Below, piece by piece: positions 17,428 through 27,239 of a stretch of 58,851 bases of DNA. Under the pieces are notes generated by a model that saw only the letters and a list, made by a program, of their open reading frames with translations, searched no databases and had not been told where the DNA came from. This stretch comes from M55B165 sp051744245 (lineage in GTDB: Bacteria; Actinomycetota; Humimicrobiia; Humimicrobiales; Humimicrobiaceae): contig JBNJCV010000002.1 of assembly GCA_051744245.1 (NCBI GenBank), positions 1 to 58,851 on the forward strand, read 5' to 3'. A program made the translations under genes and the position numbers. Numbering within the stretch: position 1 is the stretch's first letter; each line of letters begins with the position of its first letter.

Positions 17428-19587
17428 ATGGTTGCAAAAAGTAAAATAAAAGAATTCAGGGATATATCCCTATTTGAAGAGGCAATGCTAAATAATACAA
17501 GTATTTTGGTATACATTGCCGATAATGATTTTAACCTAATATTCTGGAATAAGGCAGCAGAGATTGTTAGTGGATACAAAAGGAAAGAGGTATTAGGAGA
17601 TTGTTTGGTCTGGGAGTGGCTTTACCCCGATAATAATTATAGACAAAAGGTATTTAGGAAAATGGAGGTCTTTAGTGCAAAAAATAAAGATGTAGGGCGG
17701 TTTGATACCAGGATATCTCCAAAAGAAGGAGAGGAGAAATGCATATCCTGGAGCCCAATCGGATTGCATGAAGATGGCAAGAGAGTTGGTTTTCTAACCT
17801 TTGGCATTGATATAACTGAGAGGGGTAAGATCCAGGAAGCCCTAAAAGAGAGTGAGGAAAGGTTTAAGCTTTTTTCCAGGTACTTTCCGGGAGCTGCTTA
17901 TATTAAGGATGAAAGCGGGAAATACATTTTCTATAATGATTTTTTTGTAGAAGAATTCGGCTGGGAGAAGGAAATTTACCTGGGCAATACAGATTATGAT
18001 TTGTGGTCAAAAGAAGTGGCAAAAAAATTCAGGGAAAGTGACAGGAAAGTGCTGGAGATTAAGGCTCCCATAAAAGATGAGGAAAAAGTGGTAATAGATG
18101 GTAAGGATAAGGTTTTCTTTTCCTATAAATTCCCCATATTCAGTAAAGAGCAAATGCTTATAGGAGGGATTTCTGTTGATATAACTGACAGGAAAAGAAT
18201 GGAAAGTAAGCTAAAGGAAAGTGAAAGGCGGTATAGGGGTTTATTTAATAATTCCAGGGATGGAATATATATAAGCACTTTGGATGGATGGTACATAGAT
18301 GCAAATCCTGCCCTGGTTGAGATGCTGGGCTATGACAGCAAAGAGGATCTCCTAAGGATAAATATTGAAAAAGACCTGTATGTAAAAAAAGATTACAGGC
18401 CCCTGCCTCAAGAGAGGGGGGAACCTTTTGAAGCTCAGTTAAGGAAAAAAGATGGGACGGTATTCTGGGCAGAAATAAGTTCAAAAGTGGTATACATTGA
18501 AGGTAAGCCTGCTTATTATGAAGGTATAGTAAGGGATATAACCAAAAGAAAAAGGTATGAGCAGGAGCTACATTACCGGTCCTTCCATGACAGCCTGACC
18601 GGGTTATACAACAGGGCTTATTTTGAAGAAGAGCTGGAAAGGTTAAATAAAAAGAGGCAGCTGCCCTTGAGCATAATAATGTGCGATATAAATAATTTAA
18701 AGCTAGTAAATGATGCCTTTGGCCACTACAAGGGGGATAAGCTTATTAAAAGCGCAGCAAATATTTTAAGAGAAGCATGCAGGACTGAAGATATTATAGC
18801 AAGATGGGGTGGTGATGAATTCGTAATTCTTTTGCCCCAGACAGGAGAAAAGATTTTAATGGATATTGTGGGGAGGATTAACAGCATCACCAAAAAAACC
18901 TATAGCGAAGAGATCCCTGTAAGCATTTCCATTGGGGTGTCTACTAAAAAGGAGCTAGCCCGGGACATAAAAAAAATCTTAAACCAGGCTGAAAACAATA
19001 TGTACAAACAGAAAATGCTAAACAGGAAAAGCATATTGGGTTCAGTTATTTCCTCAATGGAGAAAAATCTGGTTAAAAGAAATATTGAGCCGGAAGGACA
19101 TATAGAAAGGGTAAAACAGCTGGCAGTACAGTTAGGAAAAGAAGCAAAATTGCCCAAAGGTAAATTAGAAAACCTGGAACTGGCTGCTAGATTGCATGAT
19201 ATTGGCAAAATTTCCTTGCCAGATAGGATTTTAAAGAAATCAGATAACTTAACTGATGGAGAATGGGAAAAGGTAAAGCTACATCCCGAGGTCGGCTATA
19301 ATATTACTGAGTCTTCACCTATACTGTCTCATATATCAGAAGCAATACTTTCACACCATGAGTGGTGGGATGGAACTGGATATCCTCAGGGCCTATCGGG
19401 CAATAGCATCCCCATTATTTCAAGGATACTAGCTATTGCTGAGTCTTTTGATGTTATGGTTTATGGTGGCGCTTATAAGAAGCCCATTCCAAAAAAGCAG
19501 GCATTAGATAAAATAAGGGAAAATGCCGGAAGCCAGTTCGATCCTTTTCTGGTGGATAAGTTTATTGAAATTGTAGAAGGAAAATAG
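17428..19587 (+). CDS. PAS-PAS-PAS-GGDEF-HD-GYP cyclic-di-GMP signalling protein
   Basis: A soluble 719-residue regulator with no membrane span. Three PAS domains lie at about 15-135, 145-255 and 265-385. The GGDEF domain (about 395-545) has an intact GGDEF at 461-465 and an inhibitory-site RxxD (Arg452, Asp455) five residues before it, so it should be an active, product-inhibited diguanylate cyclase. The HD-GYP phosphodiesterase domain follows, with HDIGK at His590-Asp591 and HHEWWDGTGYP near 645. It can therefore both make and break cyclic-di-GMP under control of PAS-sensed signals. Three bases separate it from the patatin gene. Confidence 0.95.
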   Translation: MVAKSKIKEFRDISLFEEAMLNNTSILVYIADNDFNLIFWNKAAEIVSGYKRKEVLGDCLVWEWLYPDNNYRQKVFRKMEVFSAKNKDVGRFDTRISPKEGEEKCISWSPIGLHEDGKRVGFLTFGIDITERGKIQEALKESEERFKLFSRYFPGAAYIKDESGKYIFYNDFFVEEFGWEKEIYLGNTDYDLWSKEVAKKFRESDRKVLEIKAPIKDEEKVVIDGKDKVFFSYKFPIFSKEQMLIGGISVDITDRKRMESKLKESERRYRGLFNNSRDGIYISTLDGWYIDANPALVEMLGYDSKEDLLRINIEKDLYVKKDYRPLPQERGEPFEAQLRKKDGTVFWAEISSKVVYIEGKPAYYEGIVRDITKRKRYEQELHYRSFHDSLTGLYNRAYFEEELERLNKKRQLPLSIIMCDINNLKLVNDAFGHYKGDKLIKSAANILREACRTEDIIARWGGDEFVILLPQTGEKILMDIVGRINSITKKTYSEEIPVSISIGVSTKKELARDIKKILNQAENNMYKQKMLNRKSILGSVISSMEKNLVKRNIEPEGHIERVKQLAVQLGKEAKLPKGKLENLELAARLHDIGKISLPDRILKKSDNLTDGEWEKVKLHPEVGYNITESSPILSHISEAILSHHEWWDGTGYPQGLSGNSIPIISRILAIAESFDVMVYGGAYKKPIPKKQALDKIRENAGSQFDPFLVDKFIEIVEGK

Positions 19588-19589
19588 AA

Positions 19590-20465
19590 ATGGTTGACAG
19601 CAAAAAAAAGATTGGCATTGCATTAAGCGGAGGTGCTGCCAGGGGATTGTCCCATATCGGTGTCTTAAAGGTGCTAGAAGATTTAGGGCTGGAAATATAT
19701 GCTATTAGCGGTACCAGCATGGGTGCTATTATCGGCTCTTTTTACTGCTCGGGTACCAGCTTACAAACTATAGAAGATTATGTAAATTCCATGGACTGGC
19801 GTAGCTTGCTAATGTTCTCTGATATTACCTTGCCAAGGATGGGAATAATTAATGGTAGGAGAGTAGAAAAGATACTTGATGAGTTTCTTGGGGAAAAGGA
19901 ATTCAGGCAGTGCACAAAAAAGTTCTGTTGTGTGGCCGTGGATGTAATTAGCCAAAAAAAAGTAATACTGTCTTCAGGGAAGTTAAAAAAGGCAGTTAGA
20001 GCCTCTATTTCTATTCCGGGCCTTTTCTCTCCTGTTTTCTATGATGATAAGATTCTTGTAGATGGTGGAGTAATAGAGCCGTTTCCCACGGAAGCCATAA
20101 AGATTTTTGACCTGGATTTTGTAATAGGTATAACTATTTCAGCGGAAAGGAAAAAAGATGTGAGGAATTATTACCAGAACATAACAAAACAGGAAAAAGA
20201 TAATGCAGTAGAAAAGTTTAGGCACTTCTTTATAAGGGATGGGGAAAATAAAATTACCACCTATGAAATACTGAATACCAGCTTTAATATAATACAGAGG
20301 GAAATGACCAAGATGTACTACAAGTATGCTGATATAGTTATAATGCCTGAAGTAGGAGATTACGGTTTTTTTGATTTCCCCAACGGTAAAAAGATAATTG
20401 AAGAAGGTGTCATTGCAGCCAGGAAGAAGTTGCCTGAATTAAAAAAGGCGCTAGGGATAAAGTAA
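19590..20465 (+). CDS. Patatin-like phospholipase (RssA type)
   Basis: A 291-residue acyl hydrolase. The oxyanion glycine motif is LSGGAARGLSHIG (residues 12-24). The catalytic dyad is Ser43 in GTSMG and Asp158 in VDGG. These motifs and the length match the RssA/YchK group of bacterial patatins, which probably deacylate membrane phospholipids. There is no signal peptide. The ATG is three bases after the stop of the cyclic-di-GMP gene, so the two are co-transcribed. Its stop abuts the stop of nadC on the other strand without a gap, and no terminator is visible between them. Confidence 0.9.
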   Translation: MVDSKKKIGIALSGGAARGLSHIGVLKVLEDLGLEIYAISGTSMGAIIGSFYCSGTSLQTIEDYVNSMDWRSLLMFSDITLPRMGIINGRRVEKILDEFLGEKEFRQCTKKFCCVAVDVISQKKVILSSGKLKKAVRASISIPGLFSPVFYDDKILVDGGVIEPFPTEAIKIFDLDFVIGITISAERKKDVRNYYQNITKQEKDNAVEKFRHFFIRDGENKITTYEILNTSFNIIQREMTKMYYKYADIVIMPEVGDYGFFDFPNGKKIIEEGVIAARKKLPELKKALGIK

Positions 20466-21326
20466 TCATTTAAATTCCATTGAAAAGTCAACAGCTTCAG
20501 CTGAATGGGTTATATAGCCGCTGGAAATTAGGTCTACATTTGTAGCACATATTGCTTCCAAATTTTTTAGGGTAACATTACCGGACACTTCTATTATGGT
20601 TCCTTTTCTGGCTTTTTCCCTTACCCTGCTAGTTGCTTCGCTTATTTGATCTTTATCCATGTTATCAAGCATTATTATGTCCGCTTTTGACTCTATTGCT
20701 TCATCCAGCTGCCTGAAATTCTGTACTTCCACTTCTATCTTTAGGGTATGGGGTATTTTCCTCCTTATTTTCTCTACTGCTTTAGCTAGACCCCCAGCTG
20801 CCCGGATGTGGTTATCCTTTAGCATTATCCCGTCAAAAAGCCCAAAACGGTGGTTGTATCCCCCGCCGCATCTTACTGCGTATTTTTCTATTTTCCTTAA
20901 TCCCGGTTTTGTTTTTCTGGTGTCAACTATTTTTATGCCATATTTTGATGCTATACTGGAAAACTTGCTGGTTAAGGTGGCTATCCCAGAGAGGTGCTGG
21001 AGAAAATTTAAGGCTGGCCTTTCTGCTTTAAGCAGTGATGCAGTTGGACCCTTAATAGCTATGACCTTATCGCCGGTATTTATTTTCTCTGCATCATCCT
21101 TTAATTTTTCAACCTTTATTTTGGTGTCAACTTCTGTTAATAAGTATGATGCTATATCAATGCCGCAAAGGACAGCACTGCCTTTTTGCTTGCATATAAT
21201 ATAGGCAGAAGAGGTGTGGCCTTCGGGCAATAGGTATTTTGTAGTTATATCTCCATATCCTGCCAGGTCTTCCCTTAGGGCTAAATTAATTAATTCTATT
21301 ATTTCTTCTTTCTTTATTTCTTCCAA
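20466..21326 (-). CDS. nadC: Quinolinate phosphoribosyltransferase
   Basis: NadC makes nicotinate mononucleotide from quinolinate and phosphoribosyl diphosphate, the last step of the de novo nicotinate route. Visible motifs are LREDLAGYGDITTK at the start, DTRKTKPGLR near 150, RCGGGYNHRFGLFDGIMLKDNH near 165-186 and a C-terminal EVSGNVTLKNL. At 286 residues it is full length. It is the third gene of nadA-nadB-nadC; its start lies directly after the nadB stop with no gap, so translation is probably coupled. No NrtR or NiaR operator was evident upstream of nadA. Confidence 0.96.
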   Translation of the reverse strand: MEEIKKEEIIELINLALREDLAGYGDITTKYLLPEGHTSSAYIICKQKGSAVLCGIDIASYLLTEVDTKIKVEKLKDDAEKINTGDKVIAIKGPTASLLKAERPALNFLQHLSGIATLTSKFSSIASKYGIKIVDTRKTKPGLRKIEKYAVRCGGGYNHRFGLFDGIMLKDNHIRAAGGLAKAVEKIRRKIPHTLKIEVEVQNFRQLDEAIESKADIIMLDNMDKDQISEATSRVREKARKGTIIEVSGNVTLKNLEAICATNVDLISSGYITHSAEAVDFSMEFK

Positions 21327-22973
21327 TTATTCAACCTCTTTGAAAAATATTTTATCTTTTTTCTGTATTATATGCCTTCTCCAGTTTTTGTCATCTTTTT
21401 CCGGGTAGTCATTCCTCTGGTGGGTACCCCGGCTTTCCTTTCTGATGCTGGCTGCATTTACAATGAGCTTGGCCACTGTCAGCATGTTAAGTAGCTCCAG
21501 GGCTTTCTTATCCTGTTTGTTGTACAGTCTTTGGTTTAAAATATAGCTGTCAATGAATTTGCTGGCTTCCTGCAAACCCTGTCCTTCCCGCAATATCCCT
21601 ACTTTTTCACTCATCATTTTCCTGAATTTTGAAATAGTATCATCAATGTTTTCTATTTTATCTCCGTTTAAATTGCTGCTGTAGCTTTTAGCTAAAATTG
21701 TATCTATGTTTTCTTTTATTTGCTGGGAGTTGCCATTACTATCCTTTAATTTTTTATGTATTCCATTATATATTTTCCAGCCATATACCAGGCCTTCTAT
21801 TAGGGAATTGCTGGCAAGGCGGTTGGCTCCATGGGCTCCTGTGGCTGCTACTTCCCCGCAGGAATAAAGCCTCCTTATATCAGTCAGCCCGTTGTAATCT
21901 GTTTTAATCCCGCCATTCATGTAATGGGCTGCTGGGGATACCTTAATTAGGTCTTTATTTAAGTTAAGCCCGTTTTCCTTAAGCTTTGAAATTATATTGG
22001 GAAACCTAACTTTAAGCATGCTTTTGGGCAGATGGGTAGCATCGAGGTATACATAACCACAGTTGCTTTTATTCATGACCCTAACCATTTCCTTTACCAC
22101 TATGTCTCTGGGGGCAAGCTCGGCTTTAGGGTGTTTGTTAAGCATGAATCTTTGCCCTTGGCAATCCCTAAGGTATGCGCCTTCTCCCCTTAAGGCTTCG
22201 CTTATAAGGAAAAGTTTTCCATCTTTGGTTTTAAAAACAGTAGGGTGGAACTGTATGAATTCCAGATCCATAATGCTTGCTCCTGCCCTATATGCCATTG
22301 CTACTCCGTCTCCGGTAGAAATATCCGGGTTAGTGCTAAGCTCATATAACTGGCCGATACCCCCACTAGCAAGAATTATGTAGGAGCAGGGGTGTATCTC
22401 CAGCTGGTTTTTGTCAAGGTCCAGGCCCAGTACACCTATACATTTATGGTTATAGGTTAATATATCGGTTACAAAATACTTGGTGCGAAATTCTATATTG
22501 CTAGACTCTTTTGCGCTCCTTACCAACTTTCTTTCTATTTCTTCTCCGGTTGCATCGCCTCCTGCATGCAGGACCCTGGGGAAACTATGCCCGCCTTCAG
22601 TGGTCAGGCTTATTTCCCCTCCGGAGATATCAAAATTTATTCCTAGCTCTATAAGTTTTTCAATCATTTTGGGGGCGTTTTTTACTAGTATTTTAACTGC
22701 CTTGCTGTCACATAATCCCTGGCCAGCTTCTATGGTGTCCTGGTAATGGTTTTTCCAGAAATCGGGTTTCTTAATAGCAGCAGCAATGCCTCCCTGGGCG
22801 TACCAGGTGGTTGATTCAGGTAAAAGGCTTTTGGTGAGGATCTTAACCTTGTAGTGTCTGGATAGCCTTATCGCAGTGGACAATCCTGCAATTCCGCTGC
22901 CTATTACTATGCAGCTGCAATAGCTAGAGATTTTCTGGTAACCTTTAGGATTTAAAATATATCTGGGCAACAT
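21327..22973 (-). CDS. nadB: L-aspartate oxidase
   Basis: This flavoprotein oxidises aspartate to iminoaspartate, the substrate of NadA. The FAD-binding GSGIAGLSTAIRLS motif is near residue 27, WYAQGGIAAA near 60, the active-site loop EFIQFHPT near 238 and HYMNGGIKTD near 352 with GANRLASNSLIEGLV following. The C-terminal helical domain ends RRHIIQKKDKIFF. At 548 residues it has the normal size. In an anaerobe fumarate, rather than oxygen, would be the electron acceptor, as known for E. coli NadB. The gene starts two bases after nadA ends. Confidence 0.96.
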   Translation of the reverse strand: MLPRYILNPKGYQKISSYCSCIVIGSGIAGLSTAIRLSRHYKVKILTKSLLPESTTWYAQGGIAAAIKKPDFWKNHYQDTIEAGQGLCDSKAVKILVKNAPKMIEKLIELGINFDISGGEISLTTEGGHSFPRVLHAGGDATGEEIERKLVRSAKESSNIEFRTKYFVTDILTYNHKCIGVLGLDLDKNQLEIHPCSYIILASGGIGQLYELSTNPDISTGDGVAMAYRAGASIMDLEFIQFHPTVFKTKDGKLFLISEALRGEGAYLRDCQGQRFMLNKHPKAELAPRDIVVKEMVRVMNKSNCGYVYLDATHLPKSMLKVRFPNIISKLKENGLNLNKDLIKVSPAAHYMNGGIKTDYNGLTDIRRLYSCGEVAATGAHGANRLASNSLIEGLVYGWKIYNGIHKKLKDSNGNSQQIKENIDTILAKSYSSNLNGDKIENIDDTISKFRKMMSEKVGILREGQGLQEASKFIDSYILNQRLYNKQDKKALELLNMLTVAKLIVNAASIRKESRGTHQRNDYPEKDDKNWRRHIIQKKDKIFFKEVE

Positions 22974-22975
22974 GT

Positions 22976-23890
22976 CTATTTGCTTAAAGCCATCATTTTA
23001 TCAATGGCTTTTTTGGCTTTATTTATTATTTCCTCTGGCAGGGTAATTTCATATTTTTCTTCTTCTAAGGCCCACAGGATCTTTTCTAAATTTATTAATT
23101 TCATATTGGGGCAAATAGCTTGCTTGCTAGCAGGCATAAAAATTTTATTGGGGTTTTCTTTTTTAAGACGGTGAATCAGTCCAGTTTCTGTACCAATTAT
23201 AAATCTTTTTTCCTTTGATTTGCTTGCGTACTTCAACATTCCTCCGGTGCTGGCAACCACATCTGCAACCTCTATAACATCAGGAGGGGATTCAGGATGA
23301 ACCAGCACTACCGCGTCTAAAAATTCTTTTTTTAATTTAACTATTTGCTTTGCGCTTATTACCACATGGGTGGGGCAGTATCCATTCCAGAGTATCATTT
23401 CCCTTCCTGTCTGGCTTTGAATATAGCTGCCCAGGTATTTGTCTGGTATAAATATTATTTCCTTATCCTTGGGTATTGAATTAACTACGTCTATTGCATT
23501 GGAGGAAGTGCAGCAAATATCGCTAAGGGCTTTGACTTCTGCAGTAGAGTTTACATAACATACTACTACTGCTCCCGGGTACTTGTCTTTGAGCTCTTTT
23601 AATTGCTTTGGGCTGATCATATCTGCCATGGGACAGGTGCTTGAATTGTCTGGCATAAGCACTTTCCGGTCCGGGGAAAGTATTTTTGCGGTTTCTGCCA
23701 TAAAGTTTACACCGCAGAATACAATTATGCTGTTTTTTGCTTTGGAAGCCTGGATGCTTAACTGAAGTGAGTCTCCCACAAAATCTGCAATATCCTGGAC
23801 CTCACCAATTTGGTAATTATGGGCAAGAATTACAGCGTCTTTTTGCTGTTTAAGTTTAGTTATTCTAGATGCTAATTCTATGTTACTCAT
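22976..23890 (-). CDS. nadA: Quinolinate synthase
   Basis: NadA condenses iminoaspartate with dihydroxyacetone phosphate to quinolinate using one [4Fe-4S] cluster. The three ligand cysteines are Cys86 (TCPMAD), Cys172 (YCPTH) and Cys260 (ICPNM), with spacing 86 and 88 as in the short thermophile-type enzymes. AHNYQIGEVQDIADFVGDS near residue 23 is the other hallmark. It has 304 residues. It is the first gene of the nad operon. Its leader (23891-23940) shows no known riboswitch. Confidence 0.96.
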   Translation of the reverse strand: MSNIELASRITKLKQQKDAVILAHNYQIGEVQDIADFVGDSLQLSIQASKAKNSIIVFCGVNFMAETAKILSPDRKVLMPDNSSTCPMADMISPKQLKELKDKYPGAVVVCYVNSTAEVKALSDICCTSSNAIDVVNSIPKDKEIIFIPDKYLGSYIQSQTGREMILWNGYCPTHVVISAKQIVKLKKEFLDAVVLVHPESPPDVIEVADVVASTGGMLKYASKSKEKRFIIGTETGLIHRLKKENPNKIFMPASKQAICPNMKLINLEKILWALEEEKYEITLPEEIINKAKKAIDKMMALSK

Positions 23891-24367
23891 GTTTAAAGAT
23901 TTTTGTAAACAATACTAGTTATTTTAAAACATCATTAATAAAATTAAAACAAATAATTATATTTTCAGGGCAATAGTTATAATTGCAACAAAAGGCCTTA
24001 AAACGGAAGAATTACTTAATATCACCAAGTATGGCATGTCAGTAGCAATAGTTAATAACTGGCTTTTTTGGAGGGGGAATAAGGCCATGCTGCTACAATA
24101 ACTTTCAGGCAAAGATTTTTATTGCCTTAGGCTAAAGTGGGCATATAAAAGCAAAAGCTAGTCCTAATGGATAGGACTATTTTGGGATAGAGTCAAGAAG
24201 CTGATGCCAGATGGCTGTTTCCCTTAACCTTTATAATGGGCAATATAATAATGGGCTAGAGCTTAATTTTTAAATAAAAATCCATAAATTTAGGAATATG
24301 GGTTTTGATTTTTTCTTTTTTAATGATATTATTTCAAATTCAAGAGATTATTTTATGGAGTGGTAAA
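23891..24367. other. Intergenic region between nadA and topA with a possible coding fossil and a hairpin
   Basis: On the plus strand a frame open from 23909 to a stop at 24099-24101 reads AIVIIATKGLKTEELLNITK and then WLFWRGNKAML; it looks protein-like but has no start codon and I do not recognise it. A perfect 8-base-pair hairpin (TAGTCCTA, loop ATGGA, TAGGACTA) lies at 24159-24179 without a proper U-tract. Two TATAAT words (24232 and 24244) could serve as minus-10 elements for topA. Confidence 0.4.
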
Positions 24368-26440
24368 TTGAAATTAATTATAAGTGAAAAAGAAATAGCA
24401 GCTAAAAGAATAGCCAAGATACTCTCAGGCAATGGCCTAAAGGAGAAAAAAGTATATGGGGTGCCCACCTATACCTTCAACCATGAAGGCACTGATTACC
24501 AGGTTATAGGGCTAAAGGGCCATATCCTAAAAGTTGATTATCCTAAAAAATATGCCAACTGGTTCAAAATTGACCCTGTTGATTTGATAGATGCAGAAAT
24601 TGAAAAATTTCCTATCCAGAAGAAAATAATAAGGGCATTAAAGAAGATTTCCGAGGAAGCAGATGAAATAATAATTGCTACCGACTATGACCGGGAAGGC
24701 GAGCTTATAGGCTATGATGCCTTGAATGTAGTAAAGGAAGTAAATAAAATAGTTTCTTCCAGGAGGGCAAAATTTTCCTCTATTACTGCCAGGGATTTAA
24801 ATAAGTCTTTTTCCAAGCTGGAAAAGCTTGACACTAACCTTGCTTTTGCTGGGAGGGCAAGACAGGACATAGACTTGGTGTGGGGGGCTACCCTTACCCG
24901 GTTTATTTCTCTTGCGGCATTCCAAATTAAAGATAAATACCTGTCAGTGGGGAGGGTGCAAACTCCTACCCTGGCCCTGATTGTAGAAAGGGAGGAAGAG
25001 ATAAAGAATTTTGTTCCCATCCCTTACTGGGTCATAAAGGTTATGCTGAAAACCGGCAAGGGTGAAGAATTTGAGGCCAGGCATAAAAGGAAAAAGTTTA
25101 CTAAAAGGGAGCAGGCTGAAAAAGTCTATAATGATATAGGAAAAAATGGCAAAGTAATTGAGGTAAAGGAAAGAAACCGGAAAGTAAAGCCTCCTCCTCC
25201 TTTTAACACTACCGGGCTGATAGTTGCAGCAAACGCGTTTGGGTTTACTGCCAGCAGGACTATAAACATTGCAGAAAGTCTTTACATGAACGGCTATATA
25301 AGCTATCCGAGGACAGACAATACAGTCTATCCTTCTTCGCTGGATATTCCCAATGTTTTAAAAGAGTTGGGCAAGTCGCAATACTTTAAGAATATGTGCA
25401 GTCACGTGCTTTCCCAAAAAAAGATAAAAGCCTCAAGGGGTAAAAAAAGATCAACCGACCATCCCCCAATTTATCCTACCTCGCCGGCGGGGGAAAGCGA
25501 GCTATCTAAAGATGAATGGAAGATTTATGAATTGGTGGTAAGGAGGTTTATTGCCACTCTGCTTCCTGCAGCAATCCTTAAAAGTATTTCTACTAAAATA
25601 GATATAGGGGGGCATACTTTTGTGGCTACCGGATCCCATATGGTTGAAAAAAACTGGACCCAGTTTTATCCGTATTATAAGCATAAAGACTTGTATATAC
25701 CTCACCTGCAAGAGCAGGATATCCTTGATGTTATTGGCAAAAAAATTCTGGATAAGGAAACCAAGCCCCCGCCCAGATACACCCAGGGCAAGCTGGTTGA
25801 AAAAATGGAGGAGCTGGGATTGGGTACTAAGGCAACCCGGCACTCTATAATACAGAATTTAATAAGCAGGGGGTATTTGAAAGGCAATCCCATTGAACCT
25901 TACCAGAAGGCAATTTCTGTAATTAAGATGCTAAAGAAGCATGCCCAGAAAATATCTTCCCCGGATATGACCTCGGAACTGGAGATGGATATGGACGGAA
26001 TTGCAGCCGGGGATGAGACCAGGGAAGAAGTAGTAGAAAAATCCAGGGAGATGCTAAAGGATGTAATGATTAACCTGAAGAAGGAAAAAGATGAAATTGC
26101 CAGGGAAATAAAAAATGGCATAAAAGAGGATTTAAAAGTTGGAAAGTGTACTGCGGAAGGTTGTGATGGGGAATTGGTAATCAGGAAATCCAGGAAGACC
26201 AAGAAAAGGTTTATAGGGTGCAATGCTTATCCCAAATGCAGGAACACTTTTTCCCTTCCTCAGAGGGGGCTTATAATTACTACCGAGGATAAGTGCAAGC
26301 ATTGCGGTTATCCTAAAATTAAAGTAATTAACAAGGGAAGAAGGCCATGGAATCTTTGTATAAATCCTGAATGTCCTGGAAAAGATGAAAAATATAGAAA
26401 TTACAAAAATAAAAGAAAAAATAAAGCAGCTCATAGTTAA
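24368..26440 (+). CDS. topA: DNA topoisomerase I, archaeal-type (type IA)
   Basis: Type IA topoisomerase of 690 residues that relaxes negative supercoils. It opens KLIISEKEIAAKRIAKIL, and its Toprim acidic motif reads TDYDREGELIG, both as in archaeal TopA; the usual bacterial TopA has TDPDREGEAI. The catalytic tyrosine is Tyr313 in SYPRTDN. Two zinc-ribbon repeats finish the protein (Cys pairs CTAEGCDG/GCNAYPKC and CKHCGYPK/CINPEC). I chose TTG 24368, preceded by GGAGTGG, because it puts the conserved KLIISEK at the N-terminus; the frame is open to an earlier TTG at 24305. Its end overlaps fumarase alpha by 56 bases. Confidence 0.9.
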   Translation: MKLIISEKEIAAKRIAKILSGNGLKEKKVYGVPTYTFNHEGTDYQVIGLKGHILKVDYPKKYANWFKIDPVDLIDAEIEKFPIQKKIIRALKKISEEADEIIIATDYDREGELIGYDALNVVKEVNKIVSSRRAKFSSITARDLNKSFSKLEKLDTNLAFAGRARQDIDLVWGATLTRFISLAAFQIKDKYLSVGRVQTPTLALIVEREEEIKNFVPIPYWVIKVMLKTGKGEEFEARHKRKKFTKREQAEKVYNDIGKNGKVIEVKERNRKVKPPPPFNTTGLIVAANAFGFTASRTINIAESLYMNGYISYPRTDNTVYPSSLDIPNVLKELGKSQYFKNMCSHVLSQKKIKASRGKKRSTDHPPIYPTSPAGESELSKDEWKIYELVVRRFIATLLPAAILKSISTKIDIGGHTFVATGSHMVEKNWTQFYPYYKHKDLYIPHLQEQDILDVIGKKILDKETKPPPRYTQGKLVEKMEELGLGTKATRHSIIQNLISRGYLKGNPIEPYQKAISVIKMLKKHAQKISSPDMTSELEMDMDGIAAGDETREEVVEKSREMLKDVMINLKKEKDEIAREIKNGIKEDLKVGKCTAEGCDGELVIRKSRKTKKRFIGCNAYPKCRNTFSLPQRGLIITTEDKCKHCGYPKIKVINKGRRPWNLCINPECPGKDEKYRNYKNKRKNKAAHS

Positions 26441-27239
26441 AGCAAGCTTTAATCTCCCGGAAGACATAAGAGAGGCATTAGAGGAAGCTTATAATACTGA
26501 GCCCAATACCACTGCCAGGAAGATCCTTTATTATATTCTGGAAAATGAAAAAATATCCAGAAAAGAAAGCTTGCCTCTTTGCCAGGATTGCGGCTCTGTA
26601 TATATAAATATATTGGTTGGAAAAAACATCTGCATCCAGGGGGATAATTTAAACCGGATGGCAAATGAAGCAATTGCCGAAGTTTACAGTGAATATTACC
26701 TCAGAAAATCCATAGTAGACGACCCTCTTTATTTGAGGGAAAACACGGGGAATAATAATCCGGCTATACTGGATATAGGCTATTTTGATGGTGATGGCAT
26801 TGATATAGAAGTTTGTCTGAAGGGTGGGGGCAGTGAAAATTGCTCTTATCTTTTTATGCTTAATCCCTCAACTACAGAGGCAGAAATTGTAGAGGTAATT
26901 TGCAGGATGGTTAAAGAAAATGTTAGCAAGTGCTGCCCTCCTGTTATTATGGGAATTGGATTGGGCTCAACTGCTTCAGGGGTTGTAAAACTGGCAAGGA
27001 AAGCTAGTTTTAGGAATGTGAGGGAAAGAAATAAAAACAGGGATTACAAAAAGCTTGAGAAAAAGATTTTAGATAGGGTAAACCAGCTGGACATTGGTCC
27101 TCAGGGATTGGGGGGCAAGACTACTGCCCTGGCCTGCAATATTGAGTATGCACCTTGTCATATGGCTACGCTGCCCATGGCCTTATTTCTGGGTTGTCAT
27201 TCTTTGAGGCGTGCATGTTCAAAGATATCGCCGCCATAA
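26385..27239 (+). CDS. fumA: Fumarate hydratase class I, alpha subunit (N-terminal type)
   Basis: The alpha subunit of the two-subunit [4Fe-4S] fumarase interconverts fumarate and malate. Motifs: LPLCQDCGS with Cys66, GGGSENCSYLFML near 148, SKCCPPVIMGIGLGS near 181-195 and APCHMATLPMALFLGCHSLR at 257-275. Length 284 is normal. The start inside topA is supported because residues 1-70 align with the family N-terminus; the 56-base same-strand overlap is therefore real. The last 43 bases are antisense to the end of the beta-subunit gene. The final residues CSKISPP lie in this antisense zone and differ from the usual family ending. Confidence 0.92.
   Translation: MKNIEITKIKEKIKQLIVKASFNLPEDIREALEEAYNTEPNTTARKILYYILENEKISRKESLPLCQDCGSVYINILVGKNICIQGDNLNRMANEAIAEVYSEYYLRKSIVDDPLYLRENTGNNNPAILDIGYFDGDGIDIEVCLKGGGSENCSYLFMLNPSTTEAEIVEVICRMVKENVSKCCPPVIMGIGLGSTASGVVKLARKASFRNVRERNKNRDYKKLEKKILDRVNQLDIGPQGLGGKTTALACNIEYAPCHMATLPMALFLGCHSLRRACSKISPP

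Noticed and set aside
20659..21204. A 181-codon open frame on the plus strand
   Set aside because: It lies wholly antisense to nadC, which has all its catalytic motifs; it is a shadow of that gene.
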